A stretch of 64,000 nt of DNA from Thermohalobaculum sp039030715 (GTDB taxonomy: Bacteria > Pseudomonadota > Alphaproteobacteria > Rhodobacterales > Rhodobacteraceae): positions 1 through 64,000 of the forward strand of contig JBCCDU010000004.1 of the NCBI GenBank assembly GCA_039030715.1. The letters are read 5' to 3'. Every line of letters starts with the position of its first letter. Position 1 is the first letter of the stretch. The notes under the pieces were generated by a model. That model did not search any database. It saw nothing but the letters and a program-made list of their open reading frames with translations, and had not been told where the DNA came from. The position numbers were made by a program, and so were the translations under genes. Below are positions 42,143 through 51,522 of the stretch, piece after piece.

Positions 42143-43480
42143 ATGAAACGAAGCGCAATTGCGATTGCCGGATTGGCCGCGCTTGGCGTTGCATTGCTCG
42201 CATATTGGCAGTTCGGCAAGCAGGGCGAGGCGGAGGATCCGCAACAAACTGCCCAATCCGCTGAGACCGGAGATACGGTGCCGGAGACGGCGGTAAATGC
42301 TCTAGCACCCGAGCCGGTGGTTGAAGAAACGCCGCCAGAAGAGACGGCAACGTCTTCCGAAACGGTCGAGGTTGAAGCTGTAACCGAACAGGCGGACGCT
42401 GCGATCGCCCCGAAATTCGACGTGGTACGTGTCGACCCGGAAGGTCAGGCTGTCGTCGCCGGGCGTGCCACACCGGGTGCCGCCGTGGAAATCTTGGTGG
42501 ACGGAGAGATCGTGGCGACTGAGACCGCCGATGCCTCCGGCAACTTCGTCAGCCTTTTCAAGATTGCCAAGAATAGGTCTGCTCGGCAGCTTGTCCTACG
42601 TGCCGCTGGGGTAGAGAGCGATGAGACTGCGGTGGCGGCTGCCGCGACAGGCGCGATCATCGGGGATGAAGATGCACCAGAACCTGGGGCTACGACGAAC
42701 CAGAATGCTGCGGGCGCCCCCGAAACGCCGGGGGATCAGTCAGAGGTCGCGCTGACGACAACACCGGTAACAGGCGAAACCCAGACGCTGGAGCCGCCGG
42801 AAAATCTCAACCCCGGGGCTGTGGCCGGTGATCTACCGGCGCCGGATACGGTGGCGGGACAGGTTTCCACCGAAGCGGGCGAAGGCAGCGCCGCCGATCA
42901 AATCGCCGGGGCCAGCGATACGGTAATCCTGCTGCCGGGCGCGGAGCAGGGCGATGCGCCTCTGCTGGTCCAGCCGGGGAGCGAAGGTTTGGCGCTGTTG
43001 CAACCTGCCGAGACATCGGTGGAAGGGGTCAGGCTGGACCGCATCTCCTACAGCGCGGGCGGGGACCTCAACCTGTTGGGCCGCGCGGTGCCGGGGAATA
43101 CCATCCGGGTCTATGTGAATGCCGAACTGAACGGCGAGGCCATCGTGATCCCCGCCGGCCAATGGCGGGCTGTCATCGGTGTCGCCGCGGCGCGCACGGC
43201 ACAGTTGCTGCGCTTTGACGAGGTGGACGCCGCAGGGGATGTGGTGAGCCGGATCGAGACGCCCTTCAGTTATGAGGCCGAGAGTGGGCCAAAGACCCTC
43301 TCGGAGCGCCAAGTGAAGATTGCCAAGGGCGATTATCTCTGGCGGATTGCCGAGAACTATTATGGCGAAGGCATCCGCTACTCGCTGATTTTTTCCGCAA
43401 ACTCGGATTTGATCCGCGACCCAGATCTCATATATCCTGGGCAGGTTTTCACCGTGCCCGAACTGGTCGACAGCCAGTAA
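42143..43480 (+). CDS. Membrane-anchored LysM-domain protein
   Basis: 445-residue protein with an N-terminal membrane anchor (about residues 5-24), a long acidic Thr/Glu/Pro-rich region, two Ig-like strands regions (for example AVVAGRATPGAAVEILVDGE and LNLLGRAVPGNTIRVYV), and a C-terminal LysM domain (KIAKGDYLWRIAENYYGEG to YPGQVFTVPEL). LysM binds peptidoglycan, so it likely tethers the inner membrane to the wall. Related proteins are widespread in Rhodobacterales and uncharacterised. It ends 24 bases before the ABC exporter gene on the same strand. Confidence 0.82.
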   Translation: MKRSAIAIAGLAALGVALLAYWQFGKQGEAEDPQQTAQSAETGDTVPETAVNALAPEPVVEETPPEETATSSETVEVEAVTEQADAAIAPKFDVVRVDPEGQAVVAGRATPGAAVEILVDGEIVATETADASGNFVSLFKIAKNRSARQLVLRAAGVESDETAVAAAATGAIIGDEDAPEPGATTNQNAAGAPETPGDQSEVALTTTPVTGETQTLEPPENLNPGAVAGDLPAPDTVAGQVSTEAGEGSAADQIAGASDTVILLPGAEQGDAPLLVQPGSEGLALLQPAETSVEGVRLDRISYSAGGDLNLLGRAVPGNTIRVYVNAELNGEAIVIPAGQWRAVIGVAAARTAQLLRFDEVDAAGDVVSRIETPFSYEAESGPKTLSERQVKIAKGDYLWRIAENYYGEGIRYSLIFSANSDLIRDPDLIYPGQVFTVPELVDSQ

Positions 43481-43504
43481 GACACTCGCCCCGAAGGAGC
43501 GTCA

Positions 43505-45331
43505 ATGCGCCGAACCCGGCGGCGGCCCTCGACCGGGGGCACGCCAGATATCTCGATTCTGACCCGCGCACTGCCCGATCTCTGGCCAAAGGACAGGCGC
43601 GATCTGCAAACACGGGTGGTCATCGCCCTGGTTCTGCTGGTCCTTGCCAAGGGTGCGACACTTCTGATGCCCTTCGCCTATCGCGAGGCGGTGGACGGGT
43701 TGAATGAAACCGCGGCCGGTATCTCGGCCGCGATCCTGATGGTTGTGGCTTACGGTGTCGCGCGCCTGTCGGGCACGGTACTGCAACAGTTGCGCGACTA
43801 TGTCTTTGCGCCGGTGGGTCAGCATGCGCTGCGCGGGTTGGCGCTGCGCACCTTCCGCCATGTCCACGCGCTTTCGCTCGGCTACCATATTGGGCGCAAG
43901 ACCGGCGCGCTCAGCCGGATCATCGACCGGGGCGTCAAGGCGATCGATTTTCTGCTGCGGTTTCTGGTGTTTAACATCGTGCCCCTGATGTTCGAGTTGA
44001 TGATCGTCGCGGCGATCTTCTGGGTCGAGTTCGGGTGGAGCTACTTCGCTGTCTTGGTCGTCACGATCGTGGCCTATGTGATCTTCACTTTCCGGATCAC
44101 CGAATGGCGCGTGAAGATCCGAATCGAGATGAACAAGGAGGATCAGGACGCCCATCAGAAGGCGGTGGACAGCCTCCTGAACTATGAAACCGTGAAGTAT
44201 TTCGATGCCGATGGGCGCGAGTCCGACCGTTACGACCGGGCGATGGCGCTCTATCAGTCGGCGGCGATCCGTACGCAATCCTCGCTCGCGCTCCTGAACT
44301 CGGGGCAGGCTGTGATCATTGCGGTGGCGATGGTTGCGGTGATGGTGATGACCGCGCTGGAGGTGGCTGCGGGCACGCTGACGGTGGGGTCCTTCGTCAT
44401 GGTCAATGCCTTCATGATCCAGATCACCGTACCGCTGAATTTCCTCGGCACCGTCTATCGCGAGATCCGGCAGAGCCTGGTGGATATGCGCGAGATGTAC
44501 GAATTGACCGATCAGGCGCCGGAAGTAACGGACCGCCCGGGCGCGCCCGGGCTGCAGGTTGGCCCGGGGCGGGTGACCTTTCGGAATGTGGATTTCGCCT
44601 ATGGCGGCGCGGAGGAGGGCGCGCGCGCGATCCTGCGCGATGTGGACTTCGACGTTGCGGGTGGGGGCACGCTGGCGGTGGTCGGGCCCTCCGGCGCTGG
44701 CAAGTCGACCATCGCGCGGCTGCTCTTTCGGTTCTACGATGCGAGCAGTGGTGCGGTGGAAATCGACGGTCAGGACGTGCGGGATGTGACCCAGGCGTCG
44801 TTGCGACTGCAGATCGGCGTGGTGCCTCAGGATACGGTGCTGTTCAACGACACGATTGGCTACAATATTGGATACGGACGCGCCGGTTCCAGCCGGGAGG
44901 AGATCGAGGCGGCGGCGAAGGCCGCGCGGATCCACGACTTCATCGCGGCGCTGCCGGAAGGATATGAGACGCTGGTTGGCGAACGCGGGCTGAAGCTGTC
45001 CGGCGGCGAGAAGCAGCGGGTCGCGATTGCCCGCACGGTCCTCAAGGATCCCGCGATCCTGGTGCTGGATGAGGCGACCTCGGCTCTGGACACCGGGACC
45101 GAACGCGAGATTCAGGCGGAGCTGCGCCGGCTGGGCGAGGGGCGCACGGTTCTGATGGTGGCGCACAGGCTGTCGACCGTGGTGGACGCGGATCAGATCA
45201 TCGTGCTGGAGGCAGGGCGCGTGGTCGAGCGCGGGACCCATGGGGCGTTGCTGGCCAAACGCGGGCGATACGCTGGGATGTGGGCGCGCCAGGAGGCTGA
45301 CGAGGCGCCTGTCGCAGCCGAGGCGACCTAA
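43505..45331 (+). CDS. ABC exporter, ABCB/Atm1-type (permease-ATPase fusion)
   Basis: 608-residue half-transporter. Six membrane helices occupy about residues 40-330, then the nucleotide-binding domain with Walker A VVGPSGAGKSTIARLL (about 393-408), Q-loop IGVVPQDTVLFND, signature LSGGEKQRVAIART and Walker B ILVLDEATSALD. The membrane part contains YNLVEAR-type equivalents such as LNYETVKYF with nearby glutathione-pocket-like residues, the pattern of Atm1/HMT1 exporters that move glutathione-linked sulfur or metal species. It acts as a homodimer in the inner membrane. Two strong hairpins follow. Confidence 0.88.
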   Translation: MRRTRRRPSTGGTPDISILTRALPDLWPKDRRDLQTRVVIALVLLVLAKGATLLMPFAYREAVDGLNETAAGISAAILMVVAYGVARLSGTVLQQLRDYVFAPVGQHALRGLALRTFRHVHALSLGYHIGRKTGALSRIIDRGVKAIDFLLRFLVFNIVPLMFELMIVAAIFWVEFGWSYFAVLVVTIVAYVIFTFRITEWRVKIRIEMNKEDQDAHQKAVDSLLNYETVKYFDADGRESDRYDRAMALYQSAAIRTQSSLALLNSGQAVIIAVAMVAVMVMTALEVAAGTLTVGSFVMVNAFMIQITVPLNFLGTVYREIRQSLVDMREMYELTDQAPEVTDRPGAPGLQVGPGRVTFRNVDFAYGGAEEGARAILRDVDFDVAGGGTLAVVGPSGAGKSTIARLLFRFYDASSGAVEIDGQDVRDVTQASLRLQIGVVPQDTVLFNDTIGYNIGYGRAGSSREEIEAAAKAARIHDFIAALPEGYETLVGERGLKLSGGEKQRVAIARTVLKDPAILVLDEATSALDTGTEREIQAELRRLGEGRTVLMVAHRLSTVVDADQIIVLEAGRVVERGTHGALLAKRGRYAGMWARQEADEAPVAAEAT

Positions 45332-45336
45332 ACGGA

Positions 45337-45404
45337 ATCGCCCCGCGAAGAGCGCGGGGCGATGCGACATGCCCTCGCAGATCGGAAGAACCGATCTGCG
45401 AGGG
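45337..45404. terminator. Two tandem perfect terminator hairpins
   Basis: Two consecutive perfect stems: 11-bp ATCGCCCCGCG-aagag-CGCGGGGCGAT (45337-45363) and 14-bp CCCTCGCAGATCGG-aagaa-CCGATCTGCGAGGG (45372-45404). Loops are nearly identical. They lie in the gap between the convergent ABC exporter and RND genes and would insulate both transcripts. Confidence 0.8.
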
Positions 45405-45429
45405 GGGGCGCTGACGGTTATGGAGCGCT

Positions 45430-48400
45430 CTATTCTGCGGCGCGCAGCAGCGTTTGCGGTTCTGGACCTTCGTCCCAGATCAGCGTTGTCCCCGGGGAGG
45501 CCTTGCGCAGGGCGCGCGTGAGGCGGCGGTCGCGCCAGTAGGGGCTGGTGCCGGTCATCGTCGCGGCGATCATTCGGACCGATGCATAGCAGCCAAGCGT
45601 TGCCCATTCGCGGATCGCCAGTGCAGCTGGTGTGACCAGCAGGGTGAGCAGTGTGGCGACGCCCAGCCCCCAGACAACGGCTGTTGCAAGCTGAGTCCAC
45701 CAGAGTGCGGTGGGTGCGCCGAAGGAGATCTGACCGTTGGCGAAGTCCAGGCTCATCGCGAACATCATCGGGGTCAGGCCCGCCATCGTGGTGATCGTGG
45801 TCAGAAGGACCGGACGAATCCGCGCCTCCGCCGTGCGCACGATCGCTTCCAGTCTGTCCATGCGTTTTGCGAATTCCTGGAACGTGTCGATCAGCACGAT
45901 GTTGTTGTTCACCACAATGCCGGCCAGCGCGACGATGCCTGTGCCGGTCATGATAATCGAGAACTTCTGATCCATGACCAGCATCCCGATCAGCACGCCA
46001 GCAACCGACATCACCACGGCGGAGAGGACCAGCACGGCGTTGTAGACCGAGTTGAACTGCGCCAGGAGGATCACGAACATCAGCCCCAGCGCTCCGGCGA
46101 AGGCTTTGGTCAGGAAGGCCTGGCTTTCCTGCTGTTCCTCCCAATCGCCGACGAAGCGCGCGGAGACGCTGGTGGGGAAGGGTTGTTCCTCCTCCACCCA
46201 GGCCTGCAACTCTGCAATTTTCTCGTTTTCCGATGTGTTGGCATCGACCTCCGCCCGGATTAGGAAATAGCGCTCGGTATCGCGGCGGCTGATCTCGGCC
46301 AGTTTGGGTACCGGCTTGCGGGTGATGAAATTGGCGAGCGGTACCAGACCGCGATCGGTGGAGATGCGCAGCTCGTCCAGCGTGGAAAGGTTGCGGTCTT
46401 CCCGCGGGAACCTGGCGCGGATGTCGATTTCCTCATCCAGATCGTCCGGACGATAGGTGTCGAGCGTGGCGCCCCGCGTCACGAATTGCACCATCGGGCC
46501 TACCGTGGCGATATCGGCCCCATAGCGACCGGCGGTCGCGCGATCCACGGTGATCTGCCATTCGATGCCGGGCAGGGGGCGGGTGTCGTCGATCTCGACC
46601 AGCCCCTCGGTGTTCTCGAAGCGCGCGCGGGCGATTGCGGCGGACTCCAGCAGCTCCTCCCAGGTGTTGGAGCGGATCTCGAGCTGGATCGGTTTGCCCT
46701 GCTGCGGCCCGTCCTCCTGAATGAAAACCTCGGTCTTTATACCGGGCAGGTCTGCGATCTGGGCGCGGACCTGGTCGACGATCTCCTCGCCCGGGCCGCG
46801 TTTGCGCCAGTTCACCAGTTCGAATTGCAACTGGCCGATGGCATCGCGCGGGCCACCGGTGCCGCCGGTGGTCAGCCCACCCTCGCCAGAGAAAGCGAAG
46901 GTCGAGGCGATGCCGGGTACGTTCAGCACCCTCTCCTCGACCATGCGGACCAGTCGATCGCGTTCCTCCAGGCTGTTGTTGCCGCGCGCCCGGACATAGA
47001 CGATCACACGAGTCGGATCGGTCTCGACGAAGAATTCCGTACCGTTCTGGTTCTTGCCATAGTAGCTCATCACCCCCGCGACCGAGACGATGGCGACGAT
47101 CAGCGCCACGACCGGGCCGACCGGGTTTTTCACGATGAGGCTGACGAGGTGGCCAAAGGTCGAGCGGCGATAGAGCCCGTCGCGCTGTTTGCGCTTGCGC
47201 GGTCCAAAGGCGAGCCAGATAACCAGCAGCAGCAAGGCAGGCGCCAGGAATGCCATCGGGGCCTGGGGTGTCTGACTGATGAGCGAGATCCAGACCACGC
47301 CGACCACTGCAAAGGTCGCGATGATCAACATTTTCGTGCGCAGCGACGCCTCGCGGAGGGCGCTGACCCAGGTGTCGCCCAGGCGCGTGATCCGCCCGGC
47401 AATCCCGCCGAGGACGGGTAGAAAGATCAGCGCCACGATCAGCGAGGCGCTGAGCACGAAGATCAAAGTAACCGGCAACTGCCCCATAAACTCTCCCGGC
47501 ATACCAGGCCAGAAAATCATCGGCAGGAAGGCGCAGAGCGTTGTCGCCGTGGATGCGGTGATCGGCCAAAACATCCGCTTGGCGGCGGCCGTATAGGCCT
47601 TCATCGGGCCTTCGCCCTCCTTGATCCGCTTGTCGGCATATTCGACCACCACAATGGCGCCATCGACCAGCATCCCCACGGCCAGGATCAGCCCGAACAT
47701 GGTCATGTTGCTGACCGTCATGCCCAAGGCACCCATCAGCCCGAAGCTGAGCAGGAAGGAGCAGGGCACGGCAATCCCAACCAGCAGAGACGAGCGGAAG
47801 CCGAGCGAGGCAAGTACGACCAGCATCACAAGGATCACTGCGGTCATGACGGAGCTTTCGAGCTGCCCGATCATATCGACCACTTCGCGGCTCTCGTCCA
47901 TGGCGATGTCCAGGGCAACGGCGTCGCGCAGAGGCTGGGGCCACTTCGCGGTTTCCTCCGCCACAACCGCCCGCACTGCGGTGACGGTGTCGATGATATT
48001 CTCGCCGATCCGCTTCGAGATCTGGAGCGAGATCGACTTCTCACCATTGTATCTCGCACGGCCCTCCGGATCCTCGAAGGTGCGGCGGATATCCGCAACA
48101 TCCGACAGGCGCACGATACGGTCACCGCTGATCTTGATTGGCAGACCATGGACATCCTCGACCGTCTCGAAGGCGCCTGGCACCGAGACCGAGAATTCCG
48201 CAGTCCCGTTTTCGACCGCGCCCGCTGCGACCAGGATGTTGTTTCGGTCGATCACGTTCAGCAATTCGGTCGTGGTGACGTTGTAGCTTTCCAGCCGAAG
48301 CGGGTCGATTTCGACCTCGATCATCTCGTCGCGATGGCCTTCGAGCGAGACCTCGAGAACACTCGGCACTGCTTCGAGCGCGCGCTGCATGTCCTTGGCG

Positions 48401-48867
48401 AGTTTGGTCAGGGTTCGCTCCGGCGCTTCGCCCGACAGCGAGATCGTCACAACAGGGAACTCGCTGAGATTGACCTCGAATATCGTGGCTTCTTCGGCGT
48501 CTTCCGGGAATTCAGCTTCGGCCTGATCCAGCTTGTCGCGCACATCGGCCAGAACCGCCTGTTTGTCCCAGCCGAAATCAAATTCCAGCAGGATCGAGGC
48601 GTGGTTCTCGGTCGCGATGCCGGTCATCTCCTCGAGTCCCTCGATACCGCGCATTTCGGTCTCGAGCGGTTTGACGATCAGGCGTTCGGCATCGATAGCG
48701 GAAATCCCGGGCAGCGGCACCGAGATATAGAGGACCGGGATATCGATATTCGGCGCGCCCTCCTTGGGCAGCGAGATATAGCTTATGATCCCTGCGGCGA
48801 CCGAAATTACAACGAAGGCCAGCACCATGCGGGCCCGTTCGCTGCACCAGTCGATTATGCCAGTCAT
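45430..48867 (-). CDS. RND-family efflux permease (AcrB/MexB-like)
   Basis: 1145-residue proton-driven inner-membrane pump. It has the twelve-helix, two-repeat RND layout with large periplasmic loops after the first and seventh helices. The helix-4 proton relay reads GMLVDGAIVVVEY: the usual paired aspartates are reduced to one, as in some heavy-metal or hydrophobe/amphiphile subgroups. The late segment FARK/FAKRMDRLEAIVRTAEARIRPVLLT is conserved. ATG 48867 overlaps the adaptor stop by 4 bases. An outer-membrane TolC partner is not encoded here. Substrate unknown. Confidence 0.92.
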   Translation of the reverse strand: MTGIIDWCSERARMVLAFVVISVAAGIISYISLPKEGAPNIDIPVLYISVPLPGISAIDAERLIVKPLETEMRGIEGLEEMTGIATENHASILLEFDFGWDKQAVLADVRDKLDQAEAEFPEDAEEATIFEVNLSEFPVVTISLSGEAPERTLTKLAKDMQRALEAVPSVLEVSLEGHRDEMIEVEIDPLRLESYNVTTTELLNVIDRNNILVAAGAVENGTAEFSVSVPGAFETVEDVHGLPIKISGDRIVRLSDVADIRRTFEDPEGRARYNGEKSISLQISKRIGENIIDTVTAVRAVVAEETAKWPQPLRDAVALDIAMDESREVVDMIGQLESSVMTAVILVMLVVLASLGFRSSLLVGIAVPCSFLLSFGLMGALGMTVSNMTMFGLILAVGMLVDGAIVVVEYADKRIKEGEGPMKAYTAAAKRMFWPITASTATTLCAFLPMIFWPGMPGEFMGQLPVTLIFVLSASLIVALIFLPVLGGIAGRITRLGDTWVSALREASLRTKMLIIATFAVVGVVWISLISQTPQAPMAFLAPALLLLVIWLAFGPRKRKQRDGLYRRSTFGHLVSLIVKNPVGPVVALIVAIVSVAGVMSYYGKNQNGTEFFVETDPTRVIVYVRARGNNSLEERDRLVRMVEERVLNVPGIASTFAFSGEGGLTTGGTGGPRDAIGQLQFELVNWRKRGPGEEIVDQVRAQIADLPGIKTEVFIQEDGPQQGKPIQLEIRSNTWEELLESAAIARARFENTEGLVEIDDTRPLPGIEWQITVDRATAGRYGADIATVGPMVQFVTRGATLDTYRPDDLDEEIDIRARFPREDRNLSTLDELRISTDRGLVPLANFITRKPVPKLAEISRRDTERYFLIRAEVDANTSENEKIAELQAWVEEEQPFPTSVSARFVGDWEEQQESQAFLTKAFAGALGLMFVILLAQFNSVYNAVLVLSAVVMSVAGVLIGMLVMDQKFSIIMTGTGIVALAGIVVNNNIVLIDTFQEFAKRMDRLEAIVRTAEARIRPVLLTTITTMAGLTPMMFAMSLDFANGQISFGAPTALWWTQLATAVVWGLGVATLLTLLVTPAALAIREWATLGCYASVRMIAATMTGTSPYWRDRRLTRALRKASPGTTLIWDEGPEPQTLLRAAE

Positions 48868-49979
48868 CCCAGATCGTCCCAACTGATCCGTACGGGCTCG
48901 ATTTCGCGACCGTCGCGGACGAACTCTTGCCCAACAACGATGACCTCGGCGCGCTCGGGCAGGCCCGAGACCCAGACCCCCGTTGGGTCATCGCGCAGAA
49001 TGGTGACCGGGAGGAAGCGCGCTTTCGTTCCTTCGGCAATACGCAGGCCCACGCGACCTTGATCGTCGAGGGTCAGCGCGGATTGCGGGATGAGATGCGC
49101 GGTGCGTGCCGGCAGATCTACCATGATTTCGGCTGTCATACCGTCGCGCAGGCGTGCCTCTGGATTGGCCAGTGTGACTTCGATCAGATACGTGCGGGTG
49201 TCTTCGTCGGCCATGCGGCTGATGAAGGTGATCTCTCCCTGGGTCTCCATCCCGTTAATCAGCCGGGCTTTGGCGTCGCCGCCCACTTCGATCTGGTCGA
49301 TGCTCTGTTCGCCGACATAGCCGGTTGCCTTGACGACATGCAGGTCGATCACGGTCGCGCAGGTTGCGCCCGGAGCCAGACGGGCGCCCAGCTCTGCCGT
49401 ATCGGTTTCGAGGATGCCGTCGAAGGGCGCTCGGATCTGCAGCTTCTGGATATCCCATTTCACCAGGTCCACGGCGGCCTGGGCCGCGCGCAGATCTGCG
49501 GAGCGGGCGATGCGCGTTGTCTCGGCCCCGAAACCGCGTTCGCTGAGGCGGTCCGCGGCCTGAAAATCGGCCTCCGCACGGGCCAGTTGCGCCTCGGCCT
49601 CGCGCAATTGTGCAGCGCGCGTACCCGCCGAAAGCTCGCAAAGGAGCTGTCCAGCGGTGACTTCCGAGCCCCGACGGAGCGGTTGCGAGATAACGATTCC
49701 GGTTGTTTCGGCGGGCACATGCACGGTGCGGTTGGCCTCGGTCCGGCCCCGAACCACCAGTTCGGCGGCGGCTTGCTGTGCCTCGGTCTCCAGCACCATA
49801 ACAGGAACGGGTCGCAGGGGCTCGACTGGTTCAGGTTCGATTTCCTGAGATATTTCAGTATCTTCCGCGCCAGATATTCGCGCGTTCAACGCGGCGACTT
49901 GCGCCGGATCGCGCAACAGAAACCAATATGCGAGCGCCGAGACGAGCGCGAGTGCAAGCAGTAGCGGGCCGAAGCGCAT
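48864..49979 (-). CDS. RND periplasmic adaptor (HlyD/AcrA-like)
   Basis: 371-residue membrane-fusion protein linking the RND pump to an outer-membrane channel. An N-terminal signal anchor (LLLALALVSALAYWFLL) is followed by the lipoyl-like half motif (VHVPAETTGIVISQPLRRGS), an alpha-hairpin rich in Ala/Glu/Arg (about residues 115-175), the second lipoyl half (IRAPFDGILETDTAELG) and beta-barrel. It is first in the efflux operon, 39 bases downstream of a promoter with an operator-like repeat, and is coupled to the permease by a 4-base overlap. Confidence 0.92.
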   Translation of the reverse strand: MRFGPLLLALALVSALAYWFLLRDPAQVAALNARISGAEDTEISQEIEPEPVEPLRPVPVMVLETEAQQAAAELVVRGRTEANRTVHVPAETTGIVISQPLRRGSEVTAGQLLCELSAGTRAAQLREAEAQLARAEADFQAADRLSERGFGAETTRIARSADLRAAQAAVDLVKWDIQKLQIRAPFDGILETDTAELGARLAPGATCATVIDLHVVKATGYVGEQSIDQIEVGGDAKARLINGMETQGEITFISRMADEDTRTYLIEVTLANPEARLRDGMTAEIMVDLPARTAHLIPQSALTLDDQGRVGLRIAEGTKARFLPVTILRDDPTGVWVSGLPERAEVIVVGQEFVRDGREIEPVRISWDDLG

Positions 49980-50017
49980 GAGACGTCCTGATCCCTCTGA
50001 TCCATTCGGAGTTCCAC

Positions 50018-50067
50018 GTTACAATATAGCAGTTTCCTGTCGTCAACAAAGGTTGACGCAACGTTGC
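50018..50067 (-). promoter_or_regulatory. Promoter and operator-like repeat of the RND operon / panB divergent region
   Basis: Read leftward, TTGACG (50046-50041) and TGTAAC (50023-50018) with a 17-base spacer form a good promoter for the adaptor-pump operon. The -35 box is half of a perfect inverted repeat CGTCAAC-aaag-GTTGACG (50041-50058), immediately followed by a second 10-bp palindrome GCAACGTTGC (50058-50067). The layout suits a TetR/MarR-type repressor; no such gene is adjacent. Confidence 0.55.
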
Positions 50068-50148
50068 TATGCGCGGTGTGCAAGCGGTGCGCTCGCTTGC
50101 GATCCGCAGGCGAATCGCGCTACCGCCAACGTAAAAGGGAGGACCCTG

Positions 50149-51003
50149 ATGTCCACACGCTCGACCATCTCCAAGAAGGCCGCGATCACCGACCCCGATA
50201 CAAGGCCACGCAGACGCATGACAGTGCCGGATTTCATGGCGCGCAAGGGCGGCGATCCTTTGGTCTGTCTGACCTCCTATACCGCCCATGTGGCGCATAT
50301 CTGCGAGCAGGTCTGCGATCTGCTGCTGGTTGGAGACAGTCTGGGCATGGTGATCCACGGCATGCCCAACACGCTGGGGGTGACGCTGGAGCATATGATT
50401 ATGCACGGCCAGGCGGTGGTACGCGGGGCGGAAAAGGCGCTGGTCGTGGTCGATATGCCCTTCGGCAGTTTCGAGGAATCCAACGAGGTCGCGTTCCGCA
50501 ACGCCTCGCGTGTCGTGAAGGAAACCGGCTGCCACGCCGTGAAGCTGGAGGGCGGGGTCGAGATGGCGCCCACCATCCGCTATCTCGCCAGCCGTGGGAT
50601 CCCGGTTATGGCGCATATCGGCCTGATGCCCCAGGCGATGAACACGGCGGGAGGCTTCAAGGCGATCCGCGACGAGGACAAATGGGATGCGGTGATCGCC
50701 GATGCCAAGGCGGTGGAGGAAGCCGGTGCCTTCTCAGTCGTGGTGGAGGGGGTTGCCGCCCCGCTGGCGGACAAGATTACCGCAGCTGTGAGTATTCCAA
50801 CCATCGGCATCGGTGCCTCCGCCGGCTGTGACGGGCAGATCCTGGTTTTCGAGGACATGGTCGGATTGCTGCCGCGCGTGCCCACCTTCGTCAAACGCTA
50901 TGGCACGATGGAGGAGATGATGACCGCCGCGGTCCAGCAGTATGCCGATGAAGTGCGCGCCCGTACCTTCCCGGCGGAGGAACACACCTACAAGAAGAAG
51001 TAG
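50149..51003 (+). CDS. panB: 3-methyl-2-oxobutanoate hydroxymethyltransferase
   Basis: 284-residue Mg-dependent enzyme that transfers a hydroxymethyl group from 5,10-methylenetetrahydrofolate to ketoisovalerate, the first step of pantothenate synthesis. The metal/substrate motif LLLVGDSLGMVIHG, then TLEHMIMHGQAVVRGA, VKLEGG, and MAHIGLMPQ and GIGASAGCDGQILVFEDM are characteristic. ATG 50149 follows GGGAGGA. panC, its usual partner, is not beside it; a membrane protein gene begins 3 bases after the stop. Confidence 0.96.
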   Translation: MSTRSTISKKAAITDPDTRPRRRMTVPDFMARKGGDPLVCLTSYTAHVAHICEQVCDLLLVGDSLGMVIHGMPNTLGVTLEHMIMHGQAVVRGAEKALVVVDMPFGSFEESNEVAFRNASRVVKETGCHAVKLEGGVEMAPTIRYLASRGIPVMAHIGLMPQAMNTAGGFKAIRDEDKWDAVIADAKAVEEAGAFSVVVEGVAAPLADKITAAVSIPTIGIGASAGCDGQILVFEDMVGLLPRVPTFVKRYGTMEEMMTAAVQQYADEVRARTFPAEEHTYKKK

Positions 51004-51006
51004 GCA

Positions 51007-51522
51007 GTGTATCCGGACGTCTATCTGCCGCTTGATCTGGACCTGCATCTGGCCTTTGGCGTTGTCGCGGTCTTTGTCTTTCTGGTGCTCGCAGTGATCG
51101 AGTTGGGCGTGCAAATGCGTCGTCTGTTCGGTCGGCTTGCGATGGAGATGGAGCGCCACGACCCGGCCCTGCTGGCCCATTGGGACTGGCCTCTGGTCGG
51201 AGCGCGCACCGGCTGGGGCGATCGGCGCCAGGTGCTGCGGCGCGAATTGATCGAGGCGCGGGTCTTTCTGTATGGCCTGCCCATCGAAAACGTATCCAAG
51301 GAAGCGCGTCGTCTGGCCCGCAAGTACCGGACGCTGAGCGGGCTCTGTCTGCTTCTTAGTCTGCTTTTTTGGTACGGCATTTTCGCCTACGAGGTTGGGC
51401 GTTATGGTTGGGACATATTCAACCTACTGGGCATTCTGGCGCCGGCCCTGGGCATGGCCGCGCTATGGCTGCTGGTGCCCCGCTGGCCCCGGGATGTGAA
51501 TTCGGGGAGGGAAGAAAAATGA
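51007..51522 (+). CDS. Membrane protein of unknown function
   Basis: 171-residue protein with an N-terminal membrane helix (about residues 12-35) and two C-terminal helices (about 105-125 and 135-155), separated by a basic cytoplasmic-looking loop with RRELIEARVFLYGLPIENVSK. No family is recognised. The start is GTG 51007, 3 bases after panB, and the stop overlaps the isochorismatase ATG by 4 bases, so it is translated within the panB run. Confidence 0.7.
   Translation: MYPDVYLPLDLDLHLAFGVVAVFVFLVLAVIELGVQMRRLFGRLAMEMERHDPALLAHWDWPLVGARTGWGDRRQVLRRELIEARVFLYGLPIENVSKEARRLARKYRTLSGLCLLLSLLFWYGIFAYEVGRYGWDIFNLLGILAPALGMAALWLLVPRWPRDVNSGREEK

Noticed and set aside
43502..46144. 880-codon open frame on the minus strand across the ABC exporter and RND 3' end
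   Set aside because: It is antisense to two intact, family-matching genes. Its low-complexity Arg/His/Asp-rich product is typical of shadow frames in GC-rich DNA.
46433..47944. 503-codon minus-strand frame inside the RND permease gene
   Set aside because: Alternate frame of a well-supported permease gene.
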